NCBI GenBank assembly: GCA_050633645.1
Contig: JBOEGX010000002.1
Location: forward strand, 1 to 64,000
DNA: 64,000 nt
Reading direction: 5' to 3'
Origin: UBA1672 sp050633645
GTDB taxonomy: Bacteria; Pseudomonadota; Alphaproteobacteria; Micavibrionales; Micavibrionaceae
The notes under the pieces were generated by a model. The model was given only the letters and a program-made list of their open reading frames with translations, had not been told where the DNA came from and ran no database searches. Shown here one piece after another: positions 37,201 through 43,925 of the stretch (position 1 is the first letter of the stretch; the number at the start of each line of letters is the position of its first letter). A program made the translations under genes and the position numbers.

Positions 37201-38919
37201 CCTGAAGTGGCCGGTGCAAATGCGCTGGGTATCTTCATGGGCGACAATGACGCTGTTTCATTCAATCGTGCCAATACTGTGGGACTATTTAATGGTGAAC
37301 TCCTCATTGATGATGACGGCACGGCCGGTGCCGAAGGTTGTATCCGCTTCCTTGAAGGCACAGGCCTTCAGTTCTCCCATGATTGTTCGACCTATACGAC
37401 GATGGGATTGGCAACACCGGCTGGAGCAAACACTCAAATCCAGTTCAACAATTCAGGTAGTTTTGGCGCCACTGATAACATGACCTTCGTAACCAGTGGC
37501 GGTAATAGATATCTGTATGTGGGTAATGGAACAGATGGTATAGAGATTGGTGAAGACAGTGGAAATAGATCCTATGTGCATGCTGTTGATGACGCCCTCT
37601 TCTTAAGTACATTAGGGACAGGTGCGACGGGTTATATTTCCTTTGAACTAGATTCAAACTCCGATTATACAGGTGAACAAGTTGCAGAAATTAATGCCAC
37701 AGGGCTGGGCTTAGGTGATTTTGGTTCTGATGTCGTAGACAGCAAGCTTCATATCCAATCTGGTGACATCCGCCTTGATGGCGGCGCGGCAAATGAAGCG
37801 GGTTGTATTAGGTTTGATGATACAACCGACAAGATGCAATTCTCTCATGATTGCTCGACTTTCACAGATATGGGATCAGTATCAGGATTAGCCATTAATG
37901 ACCTCAGTGATGCGTTCACCGCTTACGGCGGTAGCCAAAACGTTATTATGGGACGGGTTAGTGCGGCTGACCTTACATCTGGCGCGCAATATAACACCTT
38001 CATTGGCTATAATGCCGGCGCAACAACAGCAAACAGTACAGCAACAGCAGATAGTAACACCGCCGTTGGTAATGATGCATTGGTGAATTTAACCTCGGGA
38101 TCCCAGAATATTGTATTGGGTGGTAACGCCTTGCGCACCAACACAACAGGGAGCACGAACACCGCCATTGGTTATCGCGCCTTTAACAGCAATGTTGATG
38201 GCAGTGATAATGTAGCCCTTGGTCGTCATGCAGGTTACGCTCTTACCACGGGTGATAATAACATCCTCATCGGTGCCAATGTGGATGCACCCTCCTCCAC
38301 AGGCAGTAACCAGCTTAATATCGGTGATACGATTTATGGTGATATCAGCAATGGCTATGTTGGTATAGGTAACACCGCGCCAGACGTTGAACTCGACGTG
38401 ACAGGTGATATCGAATATTCAGGCACAATTACCGATGTATCGGATATGCGTCTGAAGGATAATATCGAGCCACTTATTAAGACAGGTAGCTTGCTAGAGC
38501 GCATCGACCAGATTGATACATATTCCTTCACCATGAAAGATGATGAATCGGGGCGCATTGAATTTGGTGTGATGGCACAGGAATTAGAGAACATCTTCCC
38601 CGAGCTTGTCCATACAGCCAAGGATGAAATGGGCACAAAGTCTGTGAATTATGTGGGATTGATTGCGCCGATGATTGAGGCAACAAAAGAGTTGCGTGCA
38701 GAAAACATTGCGCTCAAATCTGAAATGAGTGAGCTGAAAACCGCTCAGAACAATACAACCGCCGCAGTAAACAAGCTTAGCGATCAAGTCGCTCTCCTCA
38801 ATAAAATGGCGGGAAATAACACGAACAAAGCCTCTATGGAGGGCATAGTGATGTTACTGCTTGGCCTGTTAGGCGGTATTGGCGTGATGTTGATCATTCA
38901 ACGCAAGAGACAAGCATAA
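28294..38919 (+). CDS. Giant surface fibre: pilin-like N-terminus, repeats, S74 chaperone, C-terminal helix
   Basis: This 3541-residue protein has several parts. Residues ~34-56 form an N-terminal membrane segment (QRGNIFFMLFGAVAVVGVLG) like those of pilin/TadE proteins. The body is made of recurring modules. These include YadA-type head repeats (SVAIG, ASG.SSVA), ten copies of a two-cysteine CX14C module (GCIRYLEGTGLQFSHDC), five LWTDNTTHITR modules, about seven SFGIFMGDQSG modules and phage-fibre-like VGIGT turns. Near residue 3380 is an intramolecular chaperone of the Peptidase_S74 type with the SDMRLKDN signature (Ser3383, Lys3388 dyad). A coiled coil follows, and then a final membrane helix (VMLLLGLLGGIGVMLII) with a basic tail. 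An AGGGGG precedes the ATG. It is presumably a trimeric adhesin or fibre whose chaperone self-cleaves after folding. It is monocistronic and convergent with the inverse autotransporter. Confidence 0.88.
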   Translation: MFRELYSHIRHIYGDKASYMPSPLKALRDDQRGNIFFMLFGAVAVVGVLGAVTVSTMRGPLSTMVEVQARAKAESEMAIGSRLAMLESIEDVDNGDCDGDLMVEPLEFEPNGGVPTGGGLLPSSVSSSRIDPWGTDYGYCAWDPGTITGDAGCDKNGTGGNQLLNGDGASDTYTVIAIISAGPDQIFDTTCTAGPVAVNKGGDDIVIDFTYAAAAAATDGLWSLSAPDTAAIDKNLDVTGSASFSNGIDLSASATSALTLGAASMLFPTEGTLSTCNGANDGLLRLNTATTPDSLELCDDPIGWVNVGAAGSIWSSNTTDEIYFNTGGTTEVGIGTTTPNNTLDIVGTLDVSGAVTFGSTLGIIGAISNSGGDVTINDNVAVTGDYASTNGDITLTNGTLDVGGAATLGSTLDVTGDYTSTNGDITLTNGTLGVGGAATLGSTLDIAGNFDIGSGDFTVDATNGNTVITGTIDAQGAISNSTGDVTLDDAVDITGVLDAQDAISNSTANNGGDVYINDNVDVNGTIEANDYTWAGNDFTPATCASGNFNRWSGTAWVCDADTVGSGGGGSSLNGLADVTITTPADGQCLTYDNGSSEWINTECVGIFEIATNVVRVKSSAGDYAADDFVFGSPQLDDDTDTDHDARMFFDKSKGAFRAGRTTGTQWDTVGDYSIALGSNSQATSNNSVAIGANTVSSAGQAFAAGFQSTASGNSSVAIGLGVTAAGVDSIAMGTYTQATNTATNSMALGLGQAGGSFPRVSGVESFGIFMGDQSGTNLAVDNRMGLYGGDFLIDDNGAAGSQGCIRYVEGTGLQYSDDCTTFISFASIVAGASLWTDNITHITRGNWHVLDAGQTSDSTSLSINGGGAAGTRVFYDTDNGALRGGSIQAANDAWDDTNIGTNSFAWGRDAQANGAYSFAAGDGVTASGDQSTTFGSTNTASGGWSTALGVANTASGGWSTTLGYGVTAGSGTPDLTYTMAAGHGHGSFAVGMQTNTQATQPVITGDRSAVFFFDGHVVDANSAYDFTESDKFAIIGGEFQIDSEASSPASKGCIRYNDTSDQLEYSDDCSTYSSFTGLASLWTDNTTHITRSTFHVIDAGQAMPAALERSGGRAMWYPDKFAFRAGAEATGPWDEANIGNYSGAFGQNTTASGSWSFATGQNNTASGDYSFVAGASNTATGNRSAAFGQNSDATAQRAFAAGYNANAGGASSIALGEDLSANGANSVVLGQTANVDAAGANSFAFGLGDAAGTRPQVSGVSSFGIFMGDQSGYDLTTANRMALVGGDFLIDDDGTAGSQGCIRYTEGTGLEYSDDCSTFATFGSLGGATALSDITNATAANTLTNGTNAQVWNWALTGAGSAFTFGETSAATGGSDDQYILTASTLATSTATPLYVNNLGAATSFRVDDEAGDTTPFMINASGQIGVGTETPSTLLTISGDGSGNNVHHYNYGGFSADYLFARAGGTEAAPSVVLDGYTLGRLEFYGRDNANFEEGATIGTEINGTVAADTIPTDMYFSTTTTNSPTERMRIASGGNVGVGDFSSDVIDSTVHLQSGDIRLDGGAANEAGCIRFDDTADELQFSHDCSTFTAMGSAAGLAINDLSDAFTAYGGSQNVIMGRVSAADLTSGAQYNTFIGYNAGATAGNSTATTDSNTAVGNDALVGLTSGSQNIVLGGNALRSNTTGSTNTAIGYRAFNSNVDGSDNVALGRHAGYALTTGDNNILIGANVDAPSSTGSNQLNIGDTITADMSTKAVSIYVGTNTAGGLTIKTDETGNVNDLLVLNNGNGGGNAAGMTFQVTDTDRAQIYSSDAEFYLNTPSSIPMILRTNDTERLNIAGTGNIGIGDFSSDVIDSTVHLQSGDLRLDGGAANEAGCIRFDDTTDKLQFSNDCSTFTDVDSLGTGLWTDNTTHITRENFHILDAGLAAGSTTAGLDGDGVYAFFDPDKGAFRGGEISGGDNAWEDANIGANSFSWGENAEASGAYSTAMGAIVTASNLYATAMGNNATASGNGSVALGGYVLASGGNSVALGGSVAAQSTGAVALGTGANVTNNYSFAFGLGLPAGTDPVVSGASSFGIFMGDQSGYDLSTANRMALVGGDFLIDDDGTAGSQGCIRYLEGTGLQFSHDCSTYTTMGAASSMAINDLTDAYTDYTTDFNLYMGDSAGVAASPGQYNVAVGQNALSALDTTCGVSNSCDENTAIGYNALSSNTTGYWNTAIGYNAMTANTTGYSNIAIGRQTGDNITTGSSNIIIGQGIDAPSATADNQLNIGNLIYGDLANEDFIVGSWQLADTGNGTEDSRMFFDKSKSAFRAGWANSAQWDDSNIGTYSTAFGSQPIASGSYSFAAGQGVQSAGYAGVSLGHYAYATGSRSVAIGDYIIANGANSLVLGNDTTTGAAAANSMALGLGDAAGTAPTVTAANSFGIFMGDQSGYDLATANRMALVGGDVLIDDDGTAGSQGCIRYLEGTGLQFSHDCSTYTTMGLGGATLWTDNTTHVTRENVHIVDTGQTIDTASLNSGVGTALIWDTDKGALRGGSASGTEWDNANIGTDSLAFGTDTIAGGASSFAIGNEINVTGANSGGFGLGDSTGVDPIVSADNSFGIFMGDQSGEDLRVDNLVVIEGGNLMVGNGALDNSTYVDAEITIAETGSGASMRWGPAHSNSGTLAGYVGYSGGGDYIRMNANNGDLYLYSTESSSTAGILINGSTSNVGIGTGFDGGADTVDSALHIEEGDLRLDGGAANEAGCLRFDDTTDKIQYSHDCTTFSDMGVATGLWTDNTTHITRENLHILDTAQTMDSVSISDAGGGSGYTGVVYDTDNFALRGGTLSAANNAWDDANIGTNSFAWGQNTEASGNHSIALGLSNTASGLGSFAAGQGATASNVYTIALGDSSQASGDRSLALNGYATGNNSTAIHGGATSSGVQSLSIGRYTAAKAANSVAFGNDVEVETTGTYSMGIGLGDNYAPKTRPEVAGANALGIFMGDNDAVSFNRANTVGLFNGELLIDDDGTAGAEGCIRFLEGTGLQFSHDCSTYTTMGLATPAGANTQIQFNNSGSFGATDNMTFVTSGGNRYLYVGNGTDGIEIGEDSGNRSYVHAVDDALFLSTLGTGATGYISFELDSNSDYTGEQVAEINATGLGLGDFGSDVVDSKLHIQSGDIRLDGGAANEAGCIRFDDTTDKMQFSHDCSTFTDMGSVSGLAINDLSDAFTAYGGSQNVIMGRVSAADLTSGAQYNTFIGYNAGATTANSTATADSNTAVGNDALVNLTSGSQNIVLGGNALRTNTTGSTNTAIGYRAFNSNVDGSDNVALGRHAGYALTTGDNNILIGANVDAPSSTGSNQLNIGDTIYGDISNGYVGIGNTAPDVELDVTGDIEYSGTITDVSDMRLKDNIEPLIKTGSLLERIDQIDTYSFTMKDDESGRIEFGVMAQELENIFPELVHTAKDEMGTKSVNYVGLIAPMIEATKELRAENIALKSEMSELKTAQNNTTAAVNKLSDQVALLNKMAGNNTNKASMEGIVMLLLGLLGGIGVMLIIQRKRQA
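29443..29634 (+). repeat. Tandem 96-bp repeat, two copies, in the giant fibre gene
   Basis: Two in-frame 96-base units begin at 29443 and 29539. Each encodes 32 residues starting GDY(A/T)STNGDITLTNGTL and ending GSTLD plus two residues. They differ at only a few positions and sit in the N-terminal beta-rich part of the fibre. Confidence 0.85.
33090..33535 (+). repeat. Long near-identical duplication in the giant fibre gene, copy 1
   Basis: This ~446-base block recurs exactly 4800 bases downstream at 37890-38335. Within it about 120 bases (33104-33222) appear identical to the second copy, including third codon positions. It encodes a head segment with NVIMGRVSAADLTSGAQYNT and ALGRHAGYALTTGDNNILIG. 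Confidence 0.9.
37890..38335 (+). repeat. Long near-identical duplication in the giant fibre gene, copy 2
   Basis: This is the second copy of the block at 33090-33535, offset by exactly 4800 bases (1600 codons). It lies just before the junction to the S74 chaperone. High DNA identity at synonymous sites points to recent duplication or gene conversion. Confidence 0.9.
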
Positions 38920-38923
38920 ATAA

Positions 38924-41359
38924 TCACGGTGCTGAGGTTAAAAACCCACCAGTATCGACAGATGAACTTGTATCCATACGATACAGCTCCGCAACCTCTC
39001 CCGAATCAAGAGCCCGCGTATAAAGATGCGATCCATCCAAGAGCCCATCAAAGAAATTAGTGCCATTATTCGGCGCGCCAATAGTATATCTCGTTCCCGA
39101 CGGCTCAATCGATGTCACATTGACCGTGCTACCACTTTGCACCATCACACCATCCATATAAATCTTTAGCCCCGCAGCGTCACCACCTTCATAGGTAACA
39201 GCCACATGATGCCACCCAGTATCATTCAATGAATCAGTTGGCGCGCTAATCCACGTTCTGTTTGTTGTGCTATTTACAATAACGGATAATGTCCTCAAAT
39301 TCCCCGCCTGATCACCTGCTCCAACAGAATTATCTCGCCAAATAATCAATGGAGCATCAGAACCATGACTACCTTTCGCAAATAATTCCCGATCACCTGT
39401 CAAAACATCCAGCTTAACCCACATTGCGGTGGTAAATGCGGTTGTGTTATCAATCGCATCAATATCCCCTGCATCCACACGATCACTACTAAAATCTAAC
39501 GCTTCGCGGTTTTGTCCCGCAACTTGATCCGCCAATGATATACCCGCCGATAATGAACCGTTATTACCCTGTCCCGAACGATCATATGCCACGGTATCCG
39601 TTGTCCATTCCGTATCAAATGTCCATGACCCGACCAAATCATCATTAATCGGCGCACCGTAATAGATTTGTGGATTCACTCCCACGGTCGGTAAATCCGT
39701 ATCAGGCCCCGAAGCCTGCCCCCACCAATTATTTTGTGCAGAAAGGGCACGACCATCATATTCTACGGCCAAATCCTCTAATGTATTTCCCGCCAACACA
39801 TTATTACCAGTACTGCCCAAAGCACCACCGCCCAGATCCGCCTCAAAATCTCCATTCGTATCATCATATATGGCCACCCCGTGTTGAGAATTATTCATCA
39901 CAACCGTATTTTGCACCAACGCAGAAACCGCGCCGCCATTACTCCCATGAACATATACACCCATACGGTTATTTTGTAATGTTACGCTTTTGATAACAAC
40001 ATTCTGCGCACTTGCCGCGCCGCCATCCGCTTCCACGACAATACCATCGCGCATTGCACCATCCACGGTAATACCAGTGACAACAACATCATCCGCACTA
40101 ACGCGCACACCATCACCATTCGCATTTACATTTGTAATCAAAGGTGCCGCATTCGCAGACGCAATTAAAAAAGAAGACGGGGATTCCGAATTAGCCAAGC
40201 TAAATCGCGAAGTATCATAAATAAAATCTACACCAGACCCAATTAACACCTGCCCAGTTTTATCAAGCGCAATCCCCTGATCCTGATTGGTACTCGTTCC
40301 ATCACCACGGTTGACATAGATTATTGTCTGTGCAGATGCTGCTGCCTGTGCATCAGCCAATGTATTAAACGGATTTTCAACACTTCCATCACCGCCCGCG
40401 CCCGCGCTATTATCAACATGTAAAATTTCTTGCTGTTGCCCCGTTGCATTATTGATAACGGCAACATTAACGCCCGCATCGGTAACAACTTCACCCGTTA
40501 CAATATCAATATCGCGCTCTGGGCTTTCATCCAACCGTGATAGTAATCCATGCTTACGATAGCTTCGTTTTGACCCAAACGGAAAACGGAGGGTAGCCTC
40601 TAAAAACCCTTGCGATCCACGCACATTATCATGTTGAAACCGCGCTCCTAATTGAAAATCCGATGTAATATCGGCGGTAAAACGCGTACGAACTCCTGAA
40701 ACACGCTCTGTCCGCGCACTATCAAAAACATAGCCCCCACCATAAACGCGCATAGTATCAATATGCTCTCGCCCTTCATTAAATAGGCGACCAATATCAA
40801 GGCCCAGCTCAATATCAAAGCCGTGCTGTGGCTCTTCAATAACACGGCCATTTGTATTGGTAACAATCCCTGTCCCAGATAATTGGAATCCCAAGGGATT
40901 TGAGTTTACAGTGATATGCTCCTCATAACTTGATAACGGCAAATACCCGTTCAATCGCAAATCAACACCGTTCTCACCAAACCACTCCACACCAGCCGTC
41001 ACCTGATTAAACGCAGATCCGCGCGCCGTTATACGCCGATCTAACCATCCATGCGCCCCAACAATTCCTTTAAATCCGCCAAAAAAACCATGTTTACGAT
41101 AACCGAGGCCAATATTCCCCTCATGGTTATCCTTATCATCACCCATCAAACGCAAATCACCATAAATCACAGAATTTTCATCTTGTGATAAAGGAGCCCA
41201 TATTTCAGTCATCATAATATTCCGCGCAGAACCTGAACGTAAATTCACTTCGCCACGCGCAACCAACCCATCCTCTGCAAAAACATCGAATACAGGCGTA
41301 CACATTGCAATAATAAGAATACTTCTTACATCAAACGTAAATTTTAACATGATAGCCAA
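38924..41359 (-). CDS. Inverse autotransporter (intimin/invasin-type barrel) with beta-helix and LamG-like passenger
   Basis: This is an outer-membrane adhesin candidate of 811 residues. A signal peptide ends at VFA-ED (about residue 29). The N-terminal ~250 residues are a beta-barrel of the inverse-autotransporter type, with alternating strands such as NIGLGYRKHGFFGGFKGIVG and HGWLDRRITARG and the late barrel strand FLEATLRFPFG. Next is a right-handed beta-helix region (about residues 320-570, with NNRMGVYVHGSNGG and NNSQHGVAIYDD). The C-terminal ~200 residues are a LamG/concanavalin-like domain (VGSWTFDTEW, TAMWVKLDVLTG, GWHHVAVTYEGGDAAGLKIY). The passenger would be exported C-terminally. 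An alternative start lies three codons in. It converges on the giant fibre gene, with only 4 bases between stop codons. Confidence 0.82.
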   Translation of the reverse strand: MAIMLKFTFDVRSILIIAMCTPVFDVFAEDGLVARGEVNLRSGSARNIMMTEIWAPLSQDENSVIYGDLRLMGDDKDNHEGNIGLGYRKHGFFGGFKGIVGAHGWLDRRITARGSAFNQVTAGVEWFGENGVDLRLNGYLPLSSYEEHITVNSNPLGFQLSGTGIVTNTNGRVIEEPQHGFDIELGLDIGRLFNEGREHIDTMRVYGGGYVFDSARTERVSGVRTRFTADITSDFQLGARFQHDNVRGSQGFLEATLRFPFGSKRSYRKHGLLSRLDESPERDIDIVTGEVVTDAGVNVAVINNATGQQQEILHVDNSAGAGGDGSVENPFNTLADAQAAASAQTIIYVNRGDGTSTNQDQGIALDKTGQVLIGSGVDFIYDTSRFSLANSESPSSFLIASANAAPLITNVNANGDGVRVSADDVVVTGITVDGAMRDGIVVEADGGAASAQNVVIKSVTLQNNRMGVYVHGSNGGAVSALVQNTVVMNNSQHGVAIYDDTNGDFEADLGGGALGSTGNNVLAGNTLEDLAVEYDGRALSAQNNWWGQASGPDTDLPTVGVNPQIYYGAPINDDLVGSWTFDTEWTTDTVAYDRSGQGNNGSLSAGISLADQVAGQNREALDFSSDRVDAGDIDAIDNTTAFTTAMWVKLDVLTGDRELFAKGSHGSDAPLIIWRDNSVGAGDQAGNLRTLSVIVNSTTNRTWISAPTDSLNDTGWHHVAVTYEGGDAAGLKIYMDGVMVQSGSTVNVTSIEPSGTRYTIGAPNNGTNFFDGLLDGSHLYTRALDSGEVAELYRMDTSSSVDTGGFLTSAP

Positions 41360-41418
41360 ACTATATACGTGTTTAATGCATTTTCAAGACGCTATTTTAA
41401 TATATACAAAACAATATT

Positions 41419-41862
41419 TTAAAGAGCGGATTTAAGCTTTTTCGATATTTTTTCATACAAGACAGGATCGTCTTTTTTCAAACGATCAAGGCGTCCGACT
41501 AAGTCCTCAATAGAGCCTGCAGAAAAACGCTCCAACAAATCCTTTTCTTTTTGCGAACGAATGGCTTTGGTCATCTCCTGAAATTGCAGAATAACCTTTT
41601 CCTGCTCGGGCTTAACTTTCCCTTTCGGAATAAAATCAATCATAACTTCAAGCATATCTTCGATTATACCAAGTTGCATGCCATAGCCTGCAGTTTCAGA
41701 AACGATTTTCTGCTCTAACTTTGGATTACCGCTTTTATAATTCGTGATATTGATAAACCCATTTTGGTTTTCATTGGCATTCCCCTCAAGCCACCAACTC
41801 CATGGATTAATAGCCTGCGCCAAATTTTCTGGGGCAAATGATCTTTTGGAATTCGTGGACAT
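41419..41862 (-). CDS. Hypothetical 147-residue helical protein
   Basis: I do not recognise this protein. It is predicted soluble and mainly helical, with a tryptophan-rich start (NPWSWWLEGN near residue 19) and a charged C-terminal helix pair (EDLVGRLDRLKKDDPVLYEK). There is no signal peptide. A GGAGG lies 6 bases before the ATG. It sits 60 bases upstream of the inverse autotransporter on the same strand and 74 bases after the HExxH gene, so the three may be co-transcribed. A loose similarity to polyester-granule-associated proteins was considered but is not supported by any specific motif. Confidence 0.65.
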   Translation of the reverse strand: MSTNSKRSFAPENLAQAINPWSWWLEGNANENQNGFINITNYKSGNPKLEQKIVSETAGYGMQLGIIEDMLEVMIDFIPKGKVKPEQEKVILQFQEMTKAIRSQKEKDLLERFSAGSIEDLVGRLDRLKKDDPVLYEKISKKLKSAL

Positions 41863-41936
41863 AAATGCAACCTCCTGTTCGCATTAAAAACAGTTAAGGA
41901 TGCCGAGTTTTAAAGACTCTGTCAATGCCGTGGCTA

Positions 41937-42962
41937 TTACGAACTGAACTTCTGCGCCATTTCATAAAGCTCAGCAGGTACTTCCGATGTTTCAATTTCC
42001 CGCGCGCGCAATCGATTCCAGATATAAATCGGTGATCCACATTTTATATCTTGAATATTTGTATTCTCCGCCGCGCCATATCGCGCATTAATTTCAGAAA
42101 CCCCGCGCGCAACCTCAGGTGTTTGAATATCTCTATAAACATCATCTTCCCAATCAACGTTCTTAAAGAAAGACGTCATTTCATTTTCAGGCAGCCTTTC
42201 CAAAAGTTTCGGATAGGTTAATCGACGCAAATTCCTGTTCACATCTTCATTGCGACAGTTTTTAACGTCCTGAGTTAATCTTTCAAAATTTATTTTATGA
42301 ATTTTAAGGGCGTGCCCCTCATAAAATTCACGATGTGCCCCCATATACCAAGCTTTAAAACATCGCGCTGCGGCCAGGTTTTCTTCTACGCCTCTCTCCA
42401 TATCACGCGCATATCCACGCGCAAGCCCTGAAAAATCAGGATGAGACTGCGCTCCCTTCCACCCCTTCACAAAGCCCCTCTCCTTCAAGGTATAGCATAT
42501 CCGAATTGTTTGCACCTGCGCCCAAGCCTCACAGAATAAAATTGCCACAATATCGCTATTAGCATCCAAAATTAAGGGGGGAGCCCCATCTTCCTTCAAC
42601 GGAACAAAATATAAACCATACATATCTTGGTAAACATGCATAGCTTCATGAATAAAATCATGCGCCGAGCGCCCACCGCCATGCATTGACGAAAGAGTGA
42701 TATACACGCGCATGTCACCACGCTCTGCCGAACTCCAAAAACCATTTGTGAACTGCTCTTGCTTTTGCGGTGTATCCAAACGCTCTGTCGATAAGGCAAA
42801 AGGTTGATACGCCCCTACGCCACCCAACATAGAAAATTGAAGATCAAGACCATAATCCTGAAACGCATGCAACACATCCGCAAAAAACAAATGCCGAGAT
42901 GCAAATTCGAAAGTTTTCTTGCGTTTTATTCGCGCAGGGGTCATAAAATAAAATGGATTCAT
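41937..42962 (-). CDS. Putative HExxH metallopeptidase-like protein
   Basis: This soluble 341-residue protein carries HDFIHEAMHVYQD at about residue 125. Its HEAMH fits the HExxH zinc-peptidase pattern, and it resembles a domain family annotated only as a putative metallopeptidase (DUF6782-like). A possible third ligand further on (CEAWAQVQ, about residue 178) would fit a gluzincin arrangement. There is no signal peptide, so it is probably cytoplasmic. The start is placed at the ATG 42962 with AGGGA about 10 bases upstream; a TTG three codons earlier is the alternative. Substrate unknown. Confidence 0.65.
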   Translation of the reverse strand: MNPFYFMTPARIKRKKTFEFASRHLFFADVLHAFQDYGLDLQFSMLGGVGAYQPFALSTERLDTPQKQEQFTNGFWSSAERGDMRVYITLSSMHGGGRSAHDFIHEAMHVYQDMYGLYFVPLKEDGAPPLILDANSDIVAILFCEAWAQVQTIRICYTLKERGFVKGWKGAQSHPDFSGLARGYARDMERGVEENLAAARCFKAWYMGAHREFYEGHALKIHKINFERLTQDVKNCRNEDVNRNLRRLTYPKLLERLPENEMTSFFKNVDWEDDVYRDIQTPEVARGVSEINARYGAAENTNIQDIKCGSPIYIWNRLRAREIETSEVPAELYEMAQKFSS

Positions 42963-43100
42963 AAAACACAATTCCCTAATTTTTGTGGATTTATTACTAT
43001 CATTACCAATGTTCCCCTTTCAATCCAGCACTTTATGTAATAATGTGTCTTAAATATTTCTCGAGTACCTAGCTAAAATCAATATAAATAACAGGATAAA

Positions 43101-43820
43101 ATGATGAAGAACACAGCATCTTATAAAGTACTCGCGTTATGCGCTCTTTCACTTGCGACCGCAGCACCTGCTTTTGCAGACGATTTCGAATTCTCTGGTA
43201 ATGCCGGTTTCGTTTCCGAATACTCATTCCGTGGTATCGCTCAATCTGATGAACACCCTGCTCTTCAAGGTGGTTTTGACGTATCGCACTCTTCTGGCCT
43301 ATATGCTGGCGTTTGGGGATCAAACATTGATTTCAACGATGGTGACCAAGCAGCTCTTGAAGTTGACGGTTACCTAGGTTACAGCAATGATTACGAAGGC
43401 CTAAACTACGATATCGGTGCAATTTACTACGCCTACCCTGGTGCAGACAGCTCACTTGATTATGACTTTGTTGAATTTGCCTTAGCCCTTGGTTACGACT
43501 TCGACGTTGCAGCAGCATCGGTTTCCGTAAATTATTCTCCTGAATATTTCGGCAATAGTGGCCACGCAGAATATTACGCCGCTGGTGTGGATGTACCACT
43601 TCCCGCAGATCTTTCACTCTCCGCTCATATTGGATGGCAAGAAATCGAACACAACACTGTTTTCGGCGTTCCTGATTATATGGACTGGTCTGTTGGCCTA
43701 GGCTATAGCTTCAAAGGCTTTGATCTCTCTCTCTCGTATATCGACACAGACCTCAGTAAATCTGAGTGTGCCGATGGATGTGATTCAAAAATCATCTTTG
43801 GTATATCTCGTAGCTTCTAA
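43101..43820 (+). CDS. TorF-family putative porin
   Basis: This outer-membrane beta-barrel protein of 239 residues belongs to the TorF (gcw_chp, TIGR02001-like) family. A signal peptide ends at AFA-DD. The family hallmark SEYSFRGIAQSDEHPALQGG follows at about residue 38. Alternating amphipathic strands run to a C-terminal phenylalanine (FGISRSF), the outer-membrane insertion signal. Base composition differs from neighbours: more T/C-ending codons typical of a highly expressed gene. An AGGATA lies before the ATG, and the gene has its own terminator. Confidence 0.9.
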   Translation: MMKNTASYKVLALCALSLATAAPAFADDFEFSGNAGFVSEYSFRGIAQSDEHPALQGGFDVSHSSGLYAGVWGSNIDFNDGDQAALEVDGYLGYSNDYEGLNYDIGAIYYAYPGADSSLDYDFVEFALALGYDFDVAAASVSVNYSPEYFGNSGHAEYYAAGVDVPLPADLSLSAHIGWQEIEHNTVFGVPDYMDWSVGLGYSFKGFDLSLSYIDTDLSKSECADGCDSKIIFGISRSF

Positions 43821-43826
43821 AACAAT

Positions 43827-43890
43827 TTTTTAACGTGAGATACCGCAATGGTTATAAAAAAACTTGCATCTCGCGTTAAAATTTTCTTAC
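43827..43890 (+). terminator. Terminator of the TorF-like gene
   Basis: TTTTTTAACGTGAGAT (43827-43842) pairs with ATCTCGCGTTAAAA (43867-43880), with one G-U pair. A 24-base loop separates the arms and ATTTTCTT follows. Confidence 0.65.
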
Positions 43891-43925
43891 ATACGATTAT
43901 AATTTAAACAATAGAGGTTTTTAAT

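Noticed and set aside
30000..38400. Regularly recurring DNA motifs suggestive of CRISPR or satellite repeats
   Set aside because: The repeats are in frame, of variable spacing and encode protein modules of the giant fibre; there is no constant short repeat with unique spacers and no cas gene.
41419..41862. Phasin/PhaE-like granule protein
   Set aside because: Only a vague resemblance in size and Trp-rich start; no phaC or other polyester gene nearby and no specific motif.
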